NCBI GenBank assembly: GCA_946480485.1
Contig: CAMLJW010000258.1
Coordinates: forward strand, 1-7,544
Reading direction: 5' to 3'
Origin: an uncultured Streptomyces sp.
GTDB taxonomy: Bacteria > Actinomycetota > Actinomycetes > Streptomycetales > Streptomycetaceae
Length of the DNA stretch: 7,544 bases
Notes under the pieces: generated by a model
The model's database searches: none
What the model was told of the DNA's origin: nothing
The model's input: the letters and a program-made list of their open reading frames with translations, nothing else
Shown: in pieces, positions 6,242-7,544 of the stretch
Numbering within the stretch: position 1 is the first letter of the stretch
Layout: every line of letters begins with the position of its first letter
Program-made: the position numbers and the translations under genes

Positions 6242-6907
6242 ATGGAACGAGCGGCCGTGTTCGACGTCGACGGCACTCTCGTCGACACCAACCACCTTCA
6301 TGTGACGGCCTGGTGGGAGGCCTTCCGGCAGGCCGGGCACAAGGTCTCGATGCATGCCATCCACCGGGCTGTGGGCCTCGGCGCCCACGACCTCGTCGCT
6401 CATCTGCTGGGCGACGACCGGGACACGGGCGAGGACGACACGATCAGCGCCGCCCACAAGACCCTCTACGGAACGTACTTCGACCGGCTGCCACCGCTGC
6501 CGGGCGCCGGGGACCTGCTGCGGCACCTGGACCGCGGCGGCTGGACCGTCGTGCTCGCCACCTCTGCCGGCGGGCCCGAGCTCGAAGCGCTGCGCCGCGC
6601 CATCGACGCCGACGAGGCCATCGAAGCCATGGCGAGCGCCGACGACGTGGCGGCGGGAAAGCCCGCGCCCGAACCGGTCGAGCACGCCCTGGAACTCGCC
6701 GGGGCTTTGGCCGAGCGGTCGGTGCTCGTCGGCGACACCGTGTGGGACATGCGGGCCGGCACCCGGGCCGGTGTCGCCTGCGTGGGCGTCCTGTGCGGTG
6801 GCATCCCGCGCGCCGATCTCGAGGAAGCCGGGGCCCGTGCCGTCTACCGGGACCCGGCCCATCTGCTGGCGTCGACGAAGGGCAGTCCCCTGGCATCGGG
6901 CGACTGA
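6242..6907 (+). CDS. HAD-superfamily phosphatase (beta-phosphoglucomutase/phosphoglycolate phosphatase type)
   Basis: A 221-residue hydrolase with all four HAD motifs: I, FDVDGTLVDT (nucleophile Asp8, acid/base Asp10); II, ATSAG (Thr107/Ser108); III, GKPAP (Lys140); IV, VGDTVWDM (Asp165, Asp169). An alpha-helical cap is inserted between motifs I and II (about 17-85), the C1-cap layout of small-molecule phosphatases. It probably dephosphorylates a small phosphorylated metabolite through an aspartyl-phosphate intermediate with magnesium, in the cytoplasm. The substrate cannot be read from the sequence. The ATG at 6242 has AGGGA about seven bases upstream and begins just before motif I; a GTG at 6221 with its own GAGG could add seven residues. 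It may be co-transcribed with the PHP phosphoesterase or have its own promoter in the 98-base gap. The stop lies almost against the decayed antisense phosphotransferase remnant. Confidence 0.95.
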   Translation: MERAAVFDVDGTLVDTNHLHVTAWWEAFRQAGHKVSMHAIHRAVGLGAHDLVAHLLGDDRDTGEDDTISAAHKTLYGTYFDRLPPLPGAGDLLRHLDRGGWTVVLATSAGGPELEALRRAIDADEAIEAMASADDVAAGKPAPEPVEHALELAGALAERSVLVGDTVWDMRAGTRAGVACVGVLCGGIPRADLEEAGARAVYRDPAHLLASTKGSPLASGD

Positions 6908-6909
6908 GC

Positions 6910-7301
6910 GACTGCCTCGTACACGGATCTGGCGGCCCGTGCCACCTCGTCCACCGGGCGCGGTAGCGGCGGGCGTGGTCCAGGACGGCGTCGTACATCG
7001 CGGTGAAGGCGGTGCGCCAGTCGGTGGCCAACAGGCCGAGCGCGCCGGAGGGATAGCCGCATCCGGGCCGTCACTCGGTGCAGGCGGGCGGCCTGGCGCC
7101 CCAACTCGCGGCGGAGATCCATGTGTTCGCCGTCCGGGAAGGAGCCCCACCGATCGCCTTCAGTACGTAGCGGCTGCCGTCGGTGACGAGGAGTTTCCTC
7201 CACGGTGTTGTAGCTTCCGCCGTCCACCGGACGGCAGCGGGCGAGCCGTTCCGCAGGCAGCCCGGCCGCCTCGAGAAGCGTCGCTCCCGGTTCTCCGACA
7301 T
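6910..7301 (-). pseudogene. Decayed aminoglycoside-phosphotransferase-like kinase remnant
   Basis: No single frame is intact, but joining pieces from two alternating minus-strand frames rebuilds the front of an APH/choline-kinase-fold phosphotransferase. The order is MSENRE from ATG 7301; ATLLEAAGLPAERL through GGSYNTVEE (7284-7195); LLVTDGSRYVLKAI (7193-7152, holding the nucleotide-binding lysine strand); LRRELGRQAARLHRVT (about 7116-7069); PGCGYPSGALGLLATDW through HARRYRA (7067 to about 6957); and VDEVARAARSVYEAV (6954-6910). Joining them needs a base lost near 7284, a base gained near 7194, a frame change near 7068 and another near 6956. From the usual layout of the family, roughly 70 residues are also missing between 7152 and 7117, and everything after 6910, including the catalytic HxDxxxxN loop, is gone. 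It cannot make an active kinase. The 3' break coincides with the end of the HAD gene. The family role (antibiotic or small-molecule phosphorylation) is historical only. Confidence 0.85.
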
Positions 7302-7377
7302 CTCGCGCCCACCCGTTGCGTTCGTCGCCACGGCACTCACCCGGACCGTACAGCGCAGGCGAGGCACCACCACTCGC

Positions 7378-7392
7378 ACGGTTGTGCACCGT
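7378..7392. promoter_or_regulatory. Possible operator dyad upstream of the last gene
   Basis: ACGGT and ACCGT form an inverted repeat with a 5-base spacer (TGTGC). It ends 18 bases before the putative -10 box and so covers the expected -35 position. The heptamer ACCGTAC in its right arm recurs at 7345-7351. The arms are short, so chance is possible. Confidence 0.3.
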
Positions 7393-7409
7393 ACTTCGTG
7401 CGGAACGCT

Positions 7410-7415
7410 TAGGCT
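7410..7415 (+). promoter_or_regulatory. -10 box for a possibly leaderless transcript
   Basis: TAGGCT fits the Streptomyces -10 consensus TAGRNT. Its last base is seven bases before the ATG at 7422, so the expected transcription start coincides with the A of the start codon. There is no clear -35 at 17-19 bases and no good ribosome site before the ATG, which fits a leaderless, possibly activator-dependent promoter. Confidence 0.5.
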
Positions 7416-7421
7416 CCGCGC

Positions 7422-7544
7422 ATGGAACAGAGCGAGATCATCCTGCGTGCGATCGGCGTCCTGACCGAGACCCAGGAAATGGTGCGCAGGCTCAACGAGG
7501 AGTCCGACGTCGACACGGACATCGGCGACGCCCAGCTCGGCAGG
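7422..7544 (+). CDS. Unknown protein, N-terminal fragment (partial)
   Basis: The first 41 codons of a plus-strand gene run off the right edge without a stop. The visible start (MEQSEIILRAIGVL) looks like an amphipathic helix followed by charged, acidic sequence with several Asp and Glu residues around 27-36. There is no signal peptide or membrane helix so far. Codon third positions are strongly G/C, as in the other real genes. I do not recognise the family from this fragment. The ATG at 7422 lies seven bases after a -10-like TAGGCT and lacks a normal ribosome site, which suggests a leaderless start; an in-frame ATG at codon 20 is the alternative. It is divergent from the broken phosphotransferase remnant. 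Confidence 0.7.
   Translation, partial: MEQSEIILRAIGVLTETQEMVRRLNEESDVDTDIGDAQLGR

Noticed and set aside
5510..7150. A 546-codon minus-strand open frame across the PHP gene, the HAD gene and the remnant.
   Set aside because: It is antisense to two genes with complete catalytic motifs, and its translation is Arg/Pro/Gly/Ser-rich without domains.

Overview
The window is very GC-rich, with strong G/C bias at third codon positions, and its protein families match an actinomycete, most probably Streptomyces. Two genes carry a single in-frame TTA codon, the rare leucine codon that in Streptomyces is read by the developmentally controlled bldA tRNA. No species is assigned.

Left part (1-2516): the 5' end of a minus-strand gene runs off the left edge. 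It encodes two membrane helices followed by a long coiled coil and could be the front of a sensor-kinase-like signalling protein. A 365-bp non-coding stretch separates it from a divergent, apparently intact cytochrome P450 (825-2303). The P450 ends in a hairpin, and a second hairpin lies before the next, convergent gene pair.

Centre (2517-4921, minus strand): a 407-residue protein of unrecognised family, with a C-terminal membrane anchor and a TTA codon, is followed after 11 bases by a stand-alone class I glutamine amidotransferase with an intact Cys-His-Glu triad. No synthetase partner is visible, so this two-gene operon is the best candidate for an uncharacterised system. Upstream on the same strand is a 78-residue orphan gene.

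Right part (5106-7544, mostly plus strand): a PHP-family metallophosphoesterase with a Pol X-type helix-hairpin-helix front end but no polymerase core is followed by a HAD-family phosphatase. Antisense and butted against the HAD stop codon lies the decayed remnant of an aminoglycoside-phosphotransferase-like gene, with several frameshifts, an internal deletion and no catalytic loop. The last 123 bases start a new, possibly leaderless gene of unknown function.

The window reads as an accessory or chromosome-arm stretch of small independent transcription units rather than one pathway. The supportable functional links are the amidotransferase operon, the divergent P450/membrane-protein pair and the adjacent PHP and HAD phosphatases. 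No rRNA, tRNA, CRISPR array, transposase or integrase was found.
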